Source: Cercis canadensis
Taxonomy: Eukaryota > Streptophyta > Magnoliopsida > Fabales > Fabaceae
Assembly (NCBI GenBank): GCA_003255065.1
Contig: QAOA01006417.1
Coordinates: 1 to 64,000, forward strand
Direction: 5' to 3'
DNA: 64,000 bases
Below the pieces are notes generated by a model that saw only the letters and a program-made list of their open reading frames with translations, was not told where the DNA came from and searched no databases. A program made the translations under genes and the position numbers. Each line of letters opens with the position of its first letter. Position 1 is the first letter of the stretch. This document shows positions 10,701-24,300 of the stretch, in pieces.

Positions 10701-13596
10701 GACCATTAACATAAAACCCAAGCTTTTAACCCTATATACTAAAACCTAAATCGTAAACCTTAAACCACCTAAATCCAAAACACAAAACCATAAACCATAG
10801 ACCTTACATGTAAACACTATACCACTAACCCTAGAAATTAAACTTTAAATCTTAAACCTTAGACCCTAAACTCTAAACACTTAACCTTAATCCCTAGACC
10901 CTAAGAAACCATTTAGCCTTAACCTAAACACTAGATGCTTAACTTTAACCCCTTGACCATATACCCTAAACTCATAACCCTTAATCATAAATCCTAAACC
11001 CTAAAGCATAGTCTCTATACTCTAAATCCTAAACTCTTAACATGAACCCTAGCCTTTAACCCTAGACCCTAAACCCTAAGCCTTAAATCCTTAACCCTTA
11101 ACCTTACACCTATGACCTTTAACTTAAACTGTAGATGCTTAACTCTAATCCCAAAACCTTAAATCCTAGAGCTTTAACCTTAAACCCTAATTAAGCCACC
11201 TAGAACCTCAACCTCAACCCTAAATGCTTAACCCTAAACAATTAACCATAAACCCTATAGGTAATCCTAAACATTAAATCTTAACCCTAAACACTATATC
11301 TTAAAATTTAGACTCTAAACCCTAAACTCTAGAACCTTAACCCAAAATCTTATGCCCTAAACCTTAGATACACCCTTGACCTTTAAACTTAAAACCAAGA
11401 TCATAAACTCGAAAGCCTAGACCCTAAACCTAAATCTTAGATGCTTAACCCTAGACCCTATACCTTAAACTCTTGACCCATAATCCTAAATCCTAAAACC
11501 TAGACCCCATAGGCTTAAACCTAAACCTTAAACTCTAGATACTAAACCCCAAACCCTTGATCCTAAGCTCTAAATCCTAGACCTTTAACCTAAACCTTGA
11601 ACACTAAATCCCAAATTATAGACCCTTGACCAAAACCCTAGAACCTACAACTTAAACTTAAGACCTGTAACCCTAAGTCATAAACCCTAGGCACTAAACT
11701 TTAAGCTTTAAACCATATATCCTAAACCCTAAATTATAAATCCTAGACCCTTAACCTATTCCTAAGCCTTAATTGCTTAACCTCAATCCTTCATCCATAA
11801 ACCCTACATTCTTAATCATAAACCTTAAACTATAGACTCTTAACCTTAAATCCTACACCCTTGACCCTTAACCCTAAATTATATATGCTTAACCCTAATT
11901 CATAAACTTTAAACCTTAAATTCTTAACCTTAAACCCTAAATCCTAGACCCATAACCTCAACCCTAGAGCCATAACCTTAAATCTTAAACTATAAACCTT
12001 AAAGTTTAAAAACAAAGCCTTAATCCCTAAATCCTAAAACCTAAAACCTAAATCCAAAGCCTTAAACTATATATCCAAAGCCTTATTCCCTAAATCTTAG
12101 ATGTTGAACTATAGGCCCTATACCTTAAATCTTAAAATCTAGATCCAAAGCCTTAATCCCTAAACCATATACCTTTAACTTATTCCCTAAATTCCAGATT
12201 TGAATCATAGACCCTATACCTTAAACTCATGACTTATAACTTTAAATCCAAAACCCTAGCCAATAAACCCTAAACCCTAGATCCTTAACCTATTTTGAAG
12301 CCTTAGATGGTTAACACTAATCCATAAACCTTAAACCCTAAACCCTCATGACTTAACCTTAACTCCTTGACTCTAAATCATAGATAATAAACCCAAAACT
12401 ATAGATCATAGGCCCTAACCCTTAGACCCTTAACTTAAACTCTTAACCCTTAACCTTCATAACTAAACATTAGACACTAAACCTTAAATTAGAGACTATT
12501 AACCATAAACCCTAAACCCATGACCATTCAGCCTAGGCCCTAAACTATACATTTGAGATGTTAAACCCTCAAGCTTTAAGCCCTTAAACCTAGACACTAA
12601 ACCTTAAACTCTCGATGTTTAACACTAAAAACAAAACCTTAAACCCTTGACACTTAGGATTTGTTTGGGAGTTAAAATTGGGGGGAAAGGACAGGAAAGG
12701 AAAGGAATAAATGTGTCCATCACTTTGTTTGGGAGTTCAAGATTAAAAAAGGAAAGGAAACCAAAGGGTAATCTCAAACCCTTACATTCCTTTTTTGCAT
12801 CACTTTTGTGTTCCCCTAATTTGGGGGGTTTGGAGAGAAAAAAATAGTTTACTATTATACCTTTATTTATTTCTTCAAATTCTTTTTCAAATACTATTTA
12901 AATAACATTATTAAATCTTATATTAAATATATTAACTTTATAAATAAAGGATAAATTTGTAAAATTATAAATTTTTATTTATTTCCTTTCATTTCCTCTC
13001 ATTTTGCTCATTTTAATCATCCAAACAAACGAGAGGAAAACCCTCCCTTTCCTCTCCTCTCCTCTCCTCTCCTCTCCCCTCTAAAAACACTCCCATAATC
13101 CTAAACCTCAAACAAGAAGTCATAATCCCTTGACTCTCAACCTTAACACTAAATCTAAACCTTTAACCTTAATCCCTAAATCATAAATTCTAGACCCTTA
13201 ACACTAGACCCTACATCCTTAACCCTTAACATTAAGTCAACCTTAACACTAAACCTTAAACCAAAGGTCCAAAATCTTAAACCCTAGATTCTTAATCTAA
13301 ATCTTAGATACTTAACCCTAAATGCTAGACCTTAAACCCTTAACCCTAATCCCAAAACCTAAGCCCTTGAGACATAAACTCTAGATGCTTAACCCTAATT
13401 CCTAAATCCTAGACCCTTAACCTCAACCTTAAATGCTGAACCTTAAACACTTAACTCTAAACCCTAAATCTTAGATACAATGCCCTAAACCCTAGATCCA
13501 AAGCCCTAAACCATAGACCTTTAACCTAATTTATAAATCCTAGATGATGAACCCTAAGCCTTATACCTTAAACTCATGACTTGTAACCCTAAATTC
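7787..13596 (+). repeat. Higher-order unit 2, S type (MITE, short tail)
   Basis: This 5.8-kb unit holds the core from 7787 to about 12260, a third sub-block to 12656, a MITE at 12657-13101 and a short tail that joins directly to the common unit end. It carries private variants such as 'aatggttagaccc' near 7970 that are shared with the unit at 48228, so those two are close relatives. No gene is seen. Confidence 0.85.
12657..13101. mobile_element. Tourist-like (PIF/Harbinger) MITE, copy 1, altered right end
   Basis: The left end reads GGATTTGTTTGGGAGTT immediately after TTA. The centre is AT-rich without coding capacity, and the right side is a CCTCTCCTCT polypyrimidine tract. In better-preserved copies the right end is the inverted GGGTCTGTTTGGGAGTT followed by TTA, giving the 3-bp TTA duplication typical of PIF/Harbinger elements. 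Here the right end reads 'actcccataatcc', so that repeat is degraded. The 66-residue open frame from 12647 begins in flanking repeat and is not a transposase. Confidence 0.8.
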
Positions 13597-16250
13597 AAAA
13601 ATAAACCCAATCTGTAAATCATAGACCCTAAACTCTAAACCTTTAACCTAATCTCAAACCCTAGATATTTAACCTTAATTCCTAAACCTTACTAGCCTAA
13701 CCTTAAACCCTTGATCCTAAACCTTAGATATTAAACCTTAAATCCAAACTCTTGACCCTTAACCCTAAACCTTAGATCTTAAGCCCTAATGCTTAGACCC
13801 TTAATATAAACCCTTAACCCTAAATCCTAAAGCCTAACCATTAACCTTAGGCCCTAAACTATACACCCTAGACACTAACCCCTTAAACCTAGACCCTAAA
13901 CCCTTAACTTGATATTTAACACTAAAATTGAAACCCTAAACCCTAAACTCTAAACTCAATATTTAGCACTAAACATGAAGCACTAAACCCTAAGTTATAG
14001 ACACTAAACCTTAAACGCTAAATCCTATAGCCTATACTCTAAAACTAAGGTCGTATATCTTAAACTCTAAACCTTAAATCTTAGAACTTAGACACTAAAC
14101 CCTAAATTTTAGATCATTAATTAAACTTTAAGCCCTTAACACTAAATCTTAAACCCTAGAAACTCTAAATCTTAAATCCTAAACCCTAAAACATAAACCT
14201 TTAATTAAAAATATAAACCCTTTACCCCAAATCTTATATCTTACATTTTTGACCCCTAACCCTAAATCCTAGACCCTTAACCCTAAAAACTAAACCCTCA
14301 GACTCCTAACCCTAAAAACTAAATCCTAAATCTTAAATTCTAAATCATAAATCCTAGACACTAAACCTTTATGCCTAAACCCTATACCTTAAACTTGAAC
14401 CCTAAACCTTAAATCGTATGCTCTAAACCATAAACCCTACACCTTTAACCTAAACCCTAGGCCCTTTACCCTAATCCCTAGACTCTTCATCCTTTAACCT
14501 AAATGCTAGATGCTAAGCCCTAAATCCTAGTCAGTTAATGTAAACTCGAAGCCCTTAAATGTAGACACTAAACCCAAATCCTACACCCAAAACCCAAAAC
14601 CTTAAACTCTAAAACCTACATCATAAACCCTAGACACAACCATAGAAACTAAATCTTAAATTTTAAACCTTAAACCCTAGACCTTATGAAATCATATACC
14701 CTTAATCTAAAGATGCTTAACACAAAGCACTTGACCCAATACCTAATATCATGACCCTTAATCGTAAATCCTAAGCTCTAGAAACTAAACTCTAAATCAT
14801 AGCCTCTAAACTCTAAACCCTAGACTCTTAATATGAACCCTAGGCCCTTAATCCTAAATCTTAAACCCTAGATCCTTAACTCTAAACCATACACCCATAG
14901 ACCTTTAACCTAAGCTCTAGATGCTTAACTTTAATCCCAAAACTCTAGATTCTAGAGCCTGTACCCTAAATCTTAAACCACATGGATACTATTCCTTAAA
15001 ACCTCAATCCTAGACCCTTTACCCTAAACCCTAGTACCACAATCCTAAATGCTAAACTACAAATTATAAACCCTAAGTCCTAGACACTATACCTTAAAAC
15101 TTAGTCCCTAAATCCTAGAACCTTAACTTGAAACCCTAAACCCTAAATCTTAAATCCTAAACTCTTGACCCTCAAACTTAAAACCAAGATCCTAAACCCA
15201 AAATCTTATACCCTAAACCTAAATCCTAGATGCTTAACCTTAGACCCTATACCTTAAATTCTTGACCCATAATCCTAAATTTTAACCCTAGACACTAAAC
15301 CCTAGATCATAGACTTTAATCCTAGATCATAGATCTTGAATCTTAGAGGCTTAGCCTTAAACCCTAAATTCAAATATAGATCCTAAACCTTAAACATCAT
15401 ATCCGAACCTTAAATTTTAAACCTTAAACCCATGAACCCTAAACCATGAATTCTAAACCTTAGATTCCAAACCCTAAATCATAGTGTCTTAACCCTAAAC
15501 ACTAAAACTTATAGCCTAAACTTAAGAGTCATAAAATCTTGATACTAAATCTTAAACCCTAAATCTAAAACCCTAAGTAATAAACCTTAAACCTTAAATC
15601 ATAGACCCTAAACTCTAGACCTTTAAACTAATCCTAAATCCTAGAAGGTTAACCCTAATTCTTAAACCTTAAACCCTAGTGGCTTAACCCTAAAACCTTT
15701 GATCTTAAACCCTAAACCCAAAGCCTTGACCCTTAGCCCTAAACCTTAGATCATAAGCCCTAACGCCTAGACCCTTAACGTAAATCATTAACCTTAAATC
15801 CTAAAGTCATAAACATTAACCTTAGGCCCTAAACCATACACCTTAGACACTAAACCCTAAACCCCTTAAGCCCTTAAACCTAGATCCTATACCCTTAACT
15901 CGATGTTTAACACTAAAAAGAAAATCTTAAACTACAGACTCTAAACCCTAAACTCTCGATGTTTAACACTAAACATGAAACCTAAAATCCTAGGCCATAG
16001 ACACTAAATCCTAAACTTTAAATCCTACACCCTATACTCTAAAACCAAGACCTTAAATCTTAAACGCTAAATACTAAACCTTAAATCCTAGAACTTAGAC
16101 ACTAAACCCTAGACACTAAACCTTAAACCTTAGATTGTTAATTAAACCCTAAGCCCTTAAACCCTAGACAAAACACCCTAAACCCTAGATTCTAACCTTT
16201 AAACTATAAATCCTAAATTTTAGACCCTAAACCTTAGACCTTTAACCATC

Positions 16251-16358
16251 TTTGACTCCTAATCTTAGACCTTTAACCTTAGAAATTAAACCCTTAATCC
16301 TAGATTTGACCCCTAATCTTAGACGTTTAACCTTAGAAATTAAACCCTTAGTCCTAGA
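16251..16358 (+). repeat. Local tandem duplication, 54-bp period
   Basis: 'tttgactcctaatcttagac' at 16251 returns as 'tttgacccctaatcttagac' at 16305. Both copies run on through 'ttagaaattaaaccctta'. Sister units have one copy. Confidence 0.8.
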
Positions 16359-17268
16359 CCACTAACCCTAAAAACTAAATGCTAAATCATAGACCTTTAA
16401 CCTTAAAAACTAAACCCTAAATCATAAACTCATACTAAATCTTCATCCTAAACCCTATACCTTGAAACCTAAACTTTAAACTTTAAATCGTATACCCTAA
16501 ATCATAAACCTTACACCTTTAACCAAAACCATAAGCCCTTAACCCTAATCCTTAGACCCTTCATCCTTCACACTAAATGCTAGATCCTAAACCTAAACCC
16601 TAGACCATTAACATAAAACCCAAGCTTTTAACCCTATATACTAAAACCTAAATTGTAAACCTTAAACCACCTAAATCCAAAATACAAAACCATAAACCAT
16701 AGACCTTACATGTAAACTCTATAGAAATTATACTTTAAATCTTAAACCTTAGACCCTAAACTCTAAACACTTAACCTTAATCCCTAGACCCTAAGAAACC
16801 ATTTAGCCTTAACCTAAACACTAGATGCTTAACTTTAACCCCTTGACCATATACCCTAAACTCATAACCCTTAATCATAAATCCTAAACCCTAAAGCATA
16901 GTCTCTATACTCTAAATTCTAAACTCTTAACATGAACCCTAGCCTTTAACCCTAGACCCTAAACCCTAAGCCTTATATCCTTAACCCTTAACCTTACACC
17001 TATGACCTTTAACTTAAACTGTAGATGCTTAACTCTAATCCCAAAACCTTAAATCCTAGAGCTTTAACCTTAAACCGTAATTAAGCCACCTAGAACCTCA
17101 ACCTCAACCCTAAATGCTTAACCCTAAACAATTAACCATAAACCCTATAGGTAATCCTAAACATTAAATCTTAACCCTAAACACTATATCTTAAAATTTA
17201 GACTCTTAACCCTAAACTCTAGAACCTTAACCCAAAATCTTATGCCCTAAACCTTAGATACACCCTTG

Positions 17269-17540
17269 ACCTTTAAACTTAAAACCAAGATATAAACTCG
17301 AAAGCCTAGACCCTAAACCTAAATCTTAGATGCTTAACCCTAGACCTTATATCTTAAACTCTTGACCCATAATCCTAAATCCTAAAACCTAGACCCCAAC
17401 CCTTACCTTTAAACTTAAAACCAAGATCATAAACTCGAAAGCCTAGACCCTAAACCTAAATCTTAGATGTTTAACCCTAGACCCTATACCTTAAACTCTT
17501 GACCCATAATCCTAAATCCTAAAACCTAGACCCCATAGGC
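17269..17540 (+). repeat. Local tandem duplication, 136-bp period
   Basis: 'acctttaaacttaaaaccaa' occurs at 17269 and 17405, and each is followed by the same stretch through 'aaacctagacccca'. One copy is present in the other units. The two copies differ at several bases; for example the first has 'gatataaactcg' and the second 'gatcataaactcg'. Confidence 0.8.
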
Positions 17541-18689
17541 TTAAACCTAAACCTTAAACTCTAGATACTAAACCCCAAACCCTTGATCCTAAGCTCTAAA
17601 TCCTAGACCTTTAACCTAAACCTTGAACACTAAATCCCAAATTATAGACCCTTAACCAAAACCCTAGAACCTACAACTTAAACGTAAGACCTGTAACCCT
17701 AAGTCATAAACCCTAGGCACTAAACTTTAAGCTTTAAACCATATATCCTAAACCCTAAATTATAAATCCTAGACCCTTAACCTATTCCTAAGCCTTAATT
17801 GCTTAACCTCAATCCTTCATCCATAAACCCTACATTCTTAATCATAAACCTTAAACTATAGACTCTTAACCTTAAATCCTACACCCTTGACCCTTAACCC
17901 TAAATTATATATGCTTAACCCTAATTCATAAACTTTAAACCTTAAATTCTTAACCTTAAACCCTAAATCCTAGACCCATAACCTCAACCCTAGAGCCATA
18001 ACCTTAAATCTTAAACTATAAACCTTAAAGTTTAAAAACAAAGCCTTAATCCCTAAATCCTAAAACCTAAAACCTAAATCCAAAGCCTTAAACTATATAT
18101 CCAAAACCTTATTCCCTAAATCTTAGATGTTGAACTATAGGCCCTATACCTTAAATCTTAAAATCTAGATCCAAAGCCTTAATCCCTAAACCATATACCT
18201 TTAACTTATTCCTTAAATTCCAGATTTGAATCATAGACCCTATACCTTAAACTCATGACTTATAACTTTAAATCCAAAACCCTAGCCAATAAACCCTAAA
18301 CCCTAGATCCTTAACCTAATTTGAAGCTTTAGATGGTTAACACTAATCCATAAACCTTAAACCTTAAACCCTAAACCCTCATGACTTAACCTTAACTCCT
18401 TGACTCTAAATCATAGATAATAAACCCAAAACTACATATCATAGGCACTAACTCTTAGACCCTTAACTTAAACTCTTAACCCTTAACTTTCATAACTAAA
18501 CATTAGACACTAAACCTTAAATTAGAGACTATTAACCATAAACCCTAAACTCATGACCATTCAGCCTAGGCCCTAAACTATACATTTGAGATGTTAAACC
18601 CTCAAGCTTTAAGCCCTTAAACCTAGACACTAAACCTTAAACTCTCGATGTTTAACACTAAAAACAAAACCTTAAACCCTTGACACTTA

Positions 18690-19127
18690 GGATTTGTTTG
18701 GGAGTTAAAATTGGGGGGAAAAGAGAGGAAAGGAAAGGAATAAATGTGTCCATCACTTTGTTTGGGAGTTCAAGATTAAAAAAGGAAAGGAAACCAAGGG
18801 GTAATTTCAAACTCTTACATTCCTTTTTTGCCTCACTTTTCTGTTCCCCTAATTCGGGGGGTTTGGAGAGAAAAAAATAGTTTACTATTAGACCTATATT
18901 TATTTCTTCAAATTCTTTTTCAAATACTATTTAAATAACATTATTAAATCTTATATTAAATATATTAACTTTATAAATAAAGGATAAATTTGTAAAATTA
19001 TAAATTTTTATTTATTTCCTTTCATTTCCTCTCATTTTGCTCATTTTAATCCTCCAAACAAAGGAGAGGAAAACCCTCCCTTTCCTCTCCTCTCCTCTCC
19101 CCTCCAAAAAAACTCCCAAACAGACCC
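18690..19127. mobile_element. Tourist-like (PIF/Harbinger) MITE, copy 2
   Basis: Both ends are well kept: left GGATTTGTTTGGGAGTT after TTA, right the inverted GGGTCTGTTTGGGAGTT before TTA. The ends differ at two of the first 17 positions. The 3-bp TTA flanks and the GG-starting ends fit the PIF/Harbinger superfamily; the 438-bp length and lack of a transposase make it a non-autonomous MITE. A second pair of the same motif lies inside (left 'tttgtttgggagttcaag', right 'atcctccaaacaaa'). Confidence 0.85.
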
Positions 19128-19284
19128 TTAACCTCAAACAAGATGCCATAATCCCTCGACTCTCAACCTTAACACTAAATCTAAACCTTTAACCTTAATC
19201 CCTAAATCATAAATTCTAGACCCTTAACACTAGACCCTACATCCTTAACCCTTAACATTAAGTCACCCTTAACCCTAAACCTTA

Positions 19285-19380
19285 AACCAAAGATCCAAAA
19301 TTTTAAACCCTAGATTCTTAATCTAAATCTTNAGGTCCAAAATCTTAAACCCTAGATTCTTAATCTAAATCTTAGATACT
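19285..19380 (+). other. Assembly joint: single N at 19332 with about 45-bp repeated flank
   Basis: The text 'aaaccctagattcttaatct' appears just before the N and again just after it. Sister units (26700, 33175) have it once. The pattern matches the other N joints and suggests an unmerged contig overlap. Confidence 0.75.
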
Positions 19381-19478
19381 TAACCCTAAATGCTAGACCA
19401 TAAACCCTTAATCCTAATCCCAAAACCTAAGCTCTTGAGACATAAACTCTAGATGTTTAACCCTAATTCTTAAATCCT

Positions 19479-20684
19479 AAACTCTAAATCCTAAGCCTCA
19501 GAGTCTTAACATTAAACCTTAGACCTTAAATCATAAACCCTAGACTCTTAAGTTCAATCATATATGCTTAACCCTAATACTTAAATCCTAAACTCTAGAG
19601 TTGTAACCCTAAATTCTAAATTTAAATCCTAAACCCTAGACTCTAAACTCTTAATATTATATCCTTAATTCTAGACCCTAAATACTAACCCTATACCCTA
19701 AATCTAAAATCCAAGAACTTAGACCTTAAACCCTAATCCCTAAACATAACCCTAAACCTTCAACCCTAAATCCTAAACGATTGACTTTCAACCTTGAAAC
19801 CTGGATGATAAACTTGAATCCAGAAACCCCTTATAAACCTTATATGTTTAACTTTAGACCTTATTCCCTAAACTCAAGACCTGGAGTCCTAAATCCTAAA
19901 CACAAGACCCTAATCCCTAAACCCTTAACCTAATCTTATGGCAATAAATACTTAACCCTAATTTTGAAACCCTACCCTTAACCTTAACCCTAGTTGTTTA
20001 ACCTTAACTTTTAAACCCTAAATTTAGAGCCTTAACCCTAAAACCTAAATCCTAGACCTTTAACCTAAACTCTAGATGCTTAATCCTAATCCTTAAACCC
20101 TAAATCCTAGATCTTTAACCTTAAACCATAAACCATAAACCTTAAACCTTATACCTTATACCTTTAACCTCAGCCTAATTACTTAACCTTAATTCCTAAC
20201 CCTAAACCCTAAACTTTTAAGCCATAACCTTAAATCCTAAACTCTTAATGCTTAACCTTAATCCCTAAATCATAAACCAGAAACCATAAACCCTAGAGCT
20301 TTAAGCTCAACAATAGACGCTTATCCCTAACAACTAAACTCTAAACCCAACCTTAAACTATAATCCTTAAACCCTAAATTATATACCCTAAAAAACTCTA
20401 GATACTAAACCTTAAATCTTAGACCCTAAACTCTAAAATCTAGATCCTAAATCTTAAATCTTAGACCATAAACCATAAATCTTACACCCTAAACACCAAA
20501 GCCTAATCCGTAAAGTCTTAACCTTAAACCTCAAAAACAATAGACCCTTAACTCTAAAACCAAGACCTTAAAATCAAAACCTAAAACTTAAACCTTAAAT
20601 CCTAAATTGTAGACACCAAACCTAAACCCTAGATTTTAACCTAAACCTTATGCCCTTAACCCTACATCTTAAACCCTAAATCCT
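19479..20684 (+). repeat. L-specific tail block, copy 1
   Basis: About 1.2 kb of telomere-like sequence is present in L units only. It starts after 'ctaaatcct' and ends at another 'aaatcct' before 'agacccttaacctcaacc'. S units join these two points directly, so the difference is an indel bounded by a short direct repeat, most simply a deletion in the S lineage. No gene or RNA is seen. Confidence 0.75.
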
Positions 20685-20752
20685 AGACCCTTAACCTCAA
20701 CCTTAAATGCTTAACCTTAAACACTTAACTCTAAACCCTAAATCTTAGATAC

Positions 20753-21352
20753 AAGGCCCTAAACCCTAGATCCAAAGCCCTAAACCATAGACCTTTAACC
20801 TAATTTATAAATCCTAGATGATGAACCCTAAGCCTTATACCTTAAACTCATGACTTGTAATCCTAAATTCAAAAATAAACCCAATCTGTAAATCATAGAC
20901 CCTAAACTCTAAACCTTTAACCTAATCTCAAACCCTAGATATTTAACCTTAATTCCTAAACCTTACTAGCCTAACCTTAAACCCTTGATCCTAAACCTTA
21001 TATATTAAACCCTAAACCCAAACTCTTGACCCTTAACCNNNNNNNNNNNNNNNNNNNNNNNNNNNNAAGGCCCTAAACCCTAGATCCAAAGCCCTAAACC
21101 ATAGACCTTTAACCTAATTTATAAATCCTAGATGATGAACCCTAAGCCTTATACCTTAAACTCATGACTTGTAACCCTAAATTCAAAAATAAACCTAATT
21201 TGTAAATCATAGACCCTAAACTCTAAACCTTTAACCTAATCTCAAACCCTAGATATTTAACCTTAATTCCTAAACCTTACTAGCCTAACCTTAAACCCTT
21301 GATCCTAAACCTTAGATATTAAACCCTAAACCCAAACTCTTGACCCTTAACC
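20753..21352 (+). other. Assembly gap: 28 Ns (21039-21066) with 314-bp period repeat across it
   Basis: The sequence 20753-21038, beginning 'aaggccctaaaccctagatc' and crossing the unit start at 20871, is restated from 21067. The true distance between units 3 and 4 is therefore unknown: the two stretches may be one locus read twice, or whole units may be missing. Confidence 0.85.
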
Positions 21353-24300
21353 CTAAACCTTAGATCTTAAGCCCTAATGCTTAGACCCTTAATATAAACC
21401 CTTAACCCTAAATCCTAAAGCCTAACCATTAACCTTAGGCCCTAAACTATACACCCTAGACACTAACCCCTTAAACCTAGACCCTAAACCCTTAACTTGA
21501 TATTTAACACTAAAATTGAAACCCTAAACCCTAAACTCTAAACTCGATATTTAGCATTAAACATGAAGCACTAAACCCTAAGTTATAGACACTAAACCTT
21601 AAATGCTAAATCCTATAGCCTATACTCTAAAACTAAGGTCGTATATGTTAAACTCTAAACCTTAAATCTTAGAACTTAGACACTAAACCCTAAATTTTAG
21701 ATCATTAATTAAACTTTAAGCCCTTAACACTAAATCTTAAACCCTAGAAACTCTAAATCTTAAATCCTAAACCCTAAAACATAAACCTTTAATTAAAAAT
21801 GTAAACCCTTTACCCCAAATCTTATATCTTACATTTTTGACCCCTAACCCTAAATCCTAAACCCTTAACCCTAAAAACTAAACCCTCAGACTCCTAACCC
21901 TAAAAACTAAATCCTAAATCTTAAATTCTAAATCATAAATCCTAGACACTAAACCTTTATGCCTAAACCCTATACCTTAAACTTGAACCCTAAACCTTAA
22001 ATCGTATGCTCTAAACCATAAACCCTACACCTTTAACCTAAACCCTAGGCCCTTTACCCTAATCCCTAGACTCTTCATCCTTTAACCTAAATGCTAGATG
22101 CTAAGCCCTAAATCCTAGTCAGTTAATGTAAACTCGAAGCCTTTAATTGTAGACACTAAACCCAAATCCTAGACCCAAAACCCAAAACCTTAAACTCTAA
22201 AACCTACATCATAAACCCTAGACACAACCATAGAAACTAAATCTTAAATTTTAAACCTTAAACCCTAGACCTTATGAAATCATATACCCTTAATCTAAAG
22301 ATGCTTAACACAAAGCACTTGACCCAATATCTAATATCATGACCCTTAGTCGTAAATCCTAAGCTCTAGAAACTAAACTCTAAATCATAGTCTCTAAACT
22401 CTAAACCCTAGACTCTTAATATGAACCTTAGGCCCTTAATCCTAAATCCTAAACCCTAGATCCTTAACTCTAAACCATACACCCATAGACTTTTAACCTA
22501 AACTCTAGATGCTTAACTTTAATCCCAAAACTCTAGATTCTAGAGCCTTTACCCTAAATCTTAAACCACATGGATACTAATCCTTAAAACCTCAATCCTA
22601 GACCCTTTACCCTAAACCCTAGTACCACAATCCTAAATGCTAAACTACAAATTATAAACCCTAAGTCCTAGACACTATACCTTAAAACTTAGTCCCTAAA
22701 TCCTAGAACCTTAACTTGAAACCCTAAACCCTAAATCTTAAATCCTAAACTCTTGACCCTCAAACTTAAAACCAAGATCCTAAACCCAAAATCTTATACC
22801 CTAAACCTAAATCCTAGATGCTTAACCTTAGACCCTATACCTTAAATTCTTGACCCATAATCCTAAATTTTAACCCTAGACACTAAACCCTAGATCATAG
22901 ACTTTAACCCTAGATCATAGATCTTGAATCTTAGAGGCTTAGCCTTAAACCCTAAATTCAAATATAGATCCTAAACCTTAAACATCATATCCAAACCTTA
23001 AATTTTAAATTTTAAACCTTAAACCCATGAACCCTAAACCATGAATTCTAAACCTTAGATTCCAAACCCTAAATCATAGTGTCTTAACCTAAACACTAAA
23101 ACTTATAGCCTAAACTTAAGAGTTATAAAATCTTGATACTAAATCCTAAACCTTAAATCTAAAACCCTAAGCAATAAACCTTAAACCTTAAATCATAGAC
23201 CCTAAACTCTAGACCTTTAAACTAATCCTAAACCCTAGATGGTTAACCCTAATTCTTAAACCTTAAACCCTAGTGGCTTAACCCTAAAACCCTTGATCTT
23301 AAACCCTAAACCCAAAGACTTGACCCTTAGCCCTAAACCTTATATCATAAGCCCTAACGCCTAGACCCTTAACGTAAATCATTAACCTTAAATCCTAAAG
23401 TCATAACCATTAACCTTAGGCCCTAAACCATACACCTTAGACACTAAACCCTAAACCCCTTAAGCCCTTAAACCTAGATCCTATACCCTTAACTCGATGT
23501 TTAACACTAAAAAGAAAATCCTAAATTACAGACTCTAAATCTTAAACTCTTGATGTTTAGCACTAAACATGAAACCCAAAATCCTAGGCCATAAACACTA
23601 AATCCTAAACTTTAAATCCTACACCCTATACTCTAAAACCAAGACCTTAAATCTTAAACGCTAAATACTAAACCTTAAATCCTAGAACTTAGACACTAAA
23701 CCCTAGACACTAAACCTTAAACCTTAGATTGTTAATTAAACCCTAAACCCTTAAACCCTTAAACCCTAGACAAAACACCCTAAACCCTAGATCCTAACCT
23801 TTAAACTATAAATCCTAAATTTTAGACCCTAAACCTTAGACCTTTAACCATCTTTGACCCTTAATCTTAGACCTTTAACCTTAGAAATTAAACCCTTAAT
23901 CCTAGATCGCTAACCCTAAAAACTAAATGCTAAATCATAGACCTTTAACCTTAAAAACTAAACCCTAAATCATAAACTCATACTAAATCTTAATCCTAAA
24001 CCCTTTACTTTAAAACCTAAACTTTAAACTTTAAATCGTATACCCTAAACCATAAACCTTACACCTTTAACCAAAACCCTAGGCCCTTAACCCTAATCCT
24101 TAGACCCTTCATCCTTCACACTAAATGCTAGATCCTAAGCCTAAACCCTAGACCATTAACATAAAACCCAAGCTTTTAACCCTATATACTAAAACCTAAA
24201 TCGTAAACCTTAAACCACCTAAATCCAAAACACAAAACCATAAACCATAGACCTTACATGTAAACTCTATACCACTAACCCTAGAAATTAAACTTTAAAT

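Larger units (their letters stand above)
13597..20870 (+). repeat. Higher-order unit 3, L type (MITE, long tail)
   Basis: The core matches the other units. The MITE is at 18690-19127 and is followed by an extra 1.2-kb tail block (19479-20684) absent from S units. Private changes include two local duplications (16251, 17269) and a 45-bp repeat around the N at 19332. Confidence 0.85.

Noticed and set aside
12647-12847. 66-codon open frame at the left of each MITE (12647, 18680, 32551, 53006)
   Set aside because: It starts in flanking repeat, crosses the terminal repeat and reads purine-rich MITE sequence. It recurs only because the element was amplified, and it shows no transposase motif.
13040-13083. 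Independent microsatellite (CCTCT repeats)
   Set aside because: It is the polypyrimidine tract next to the right end of the MITE, present with varying length in all six copies.
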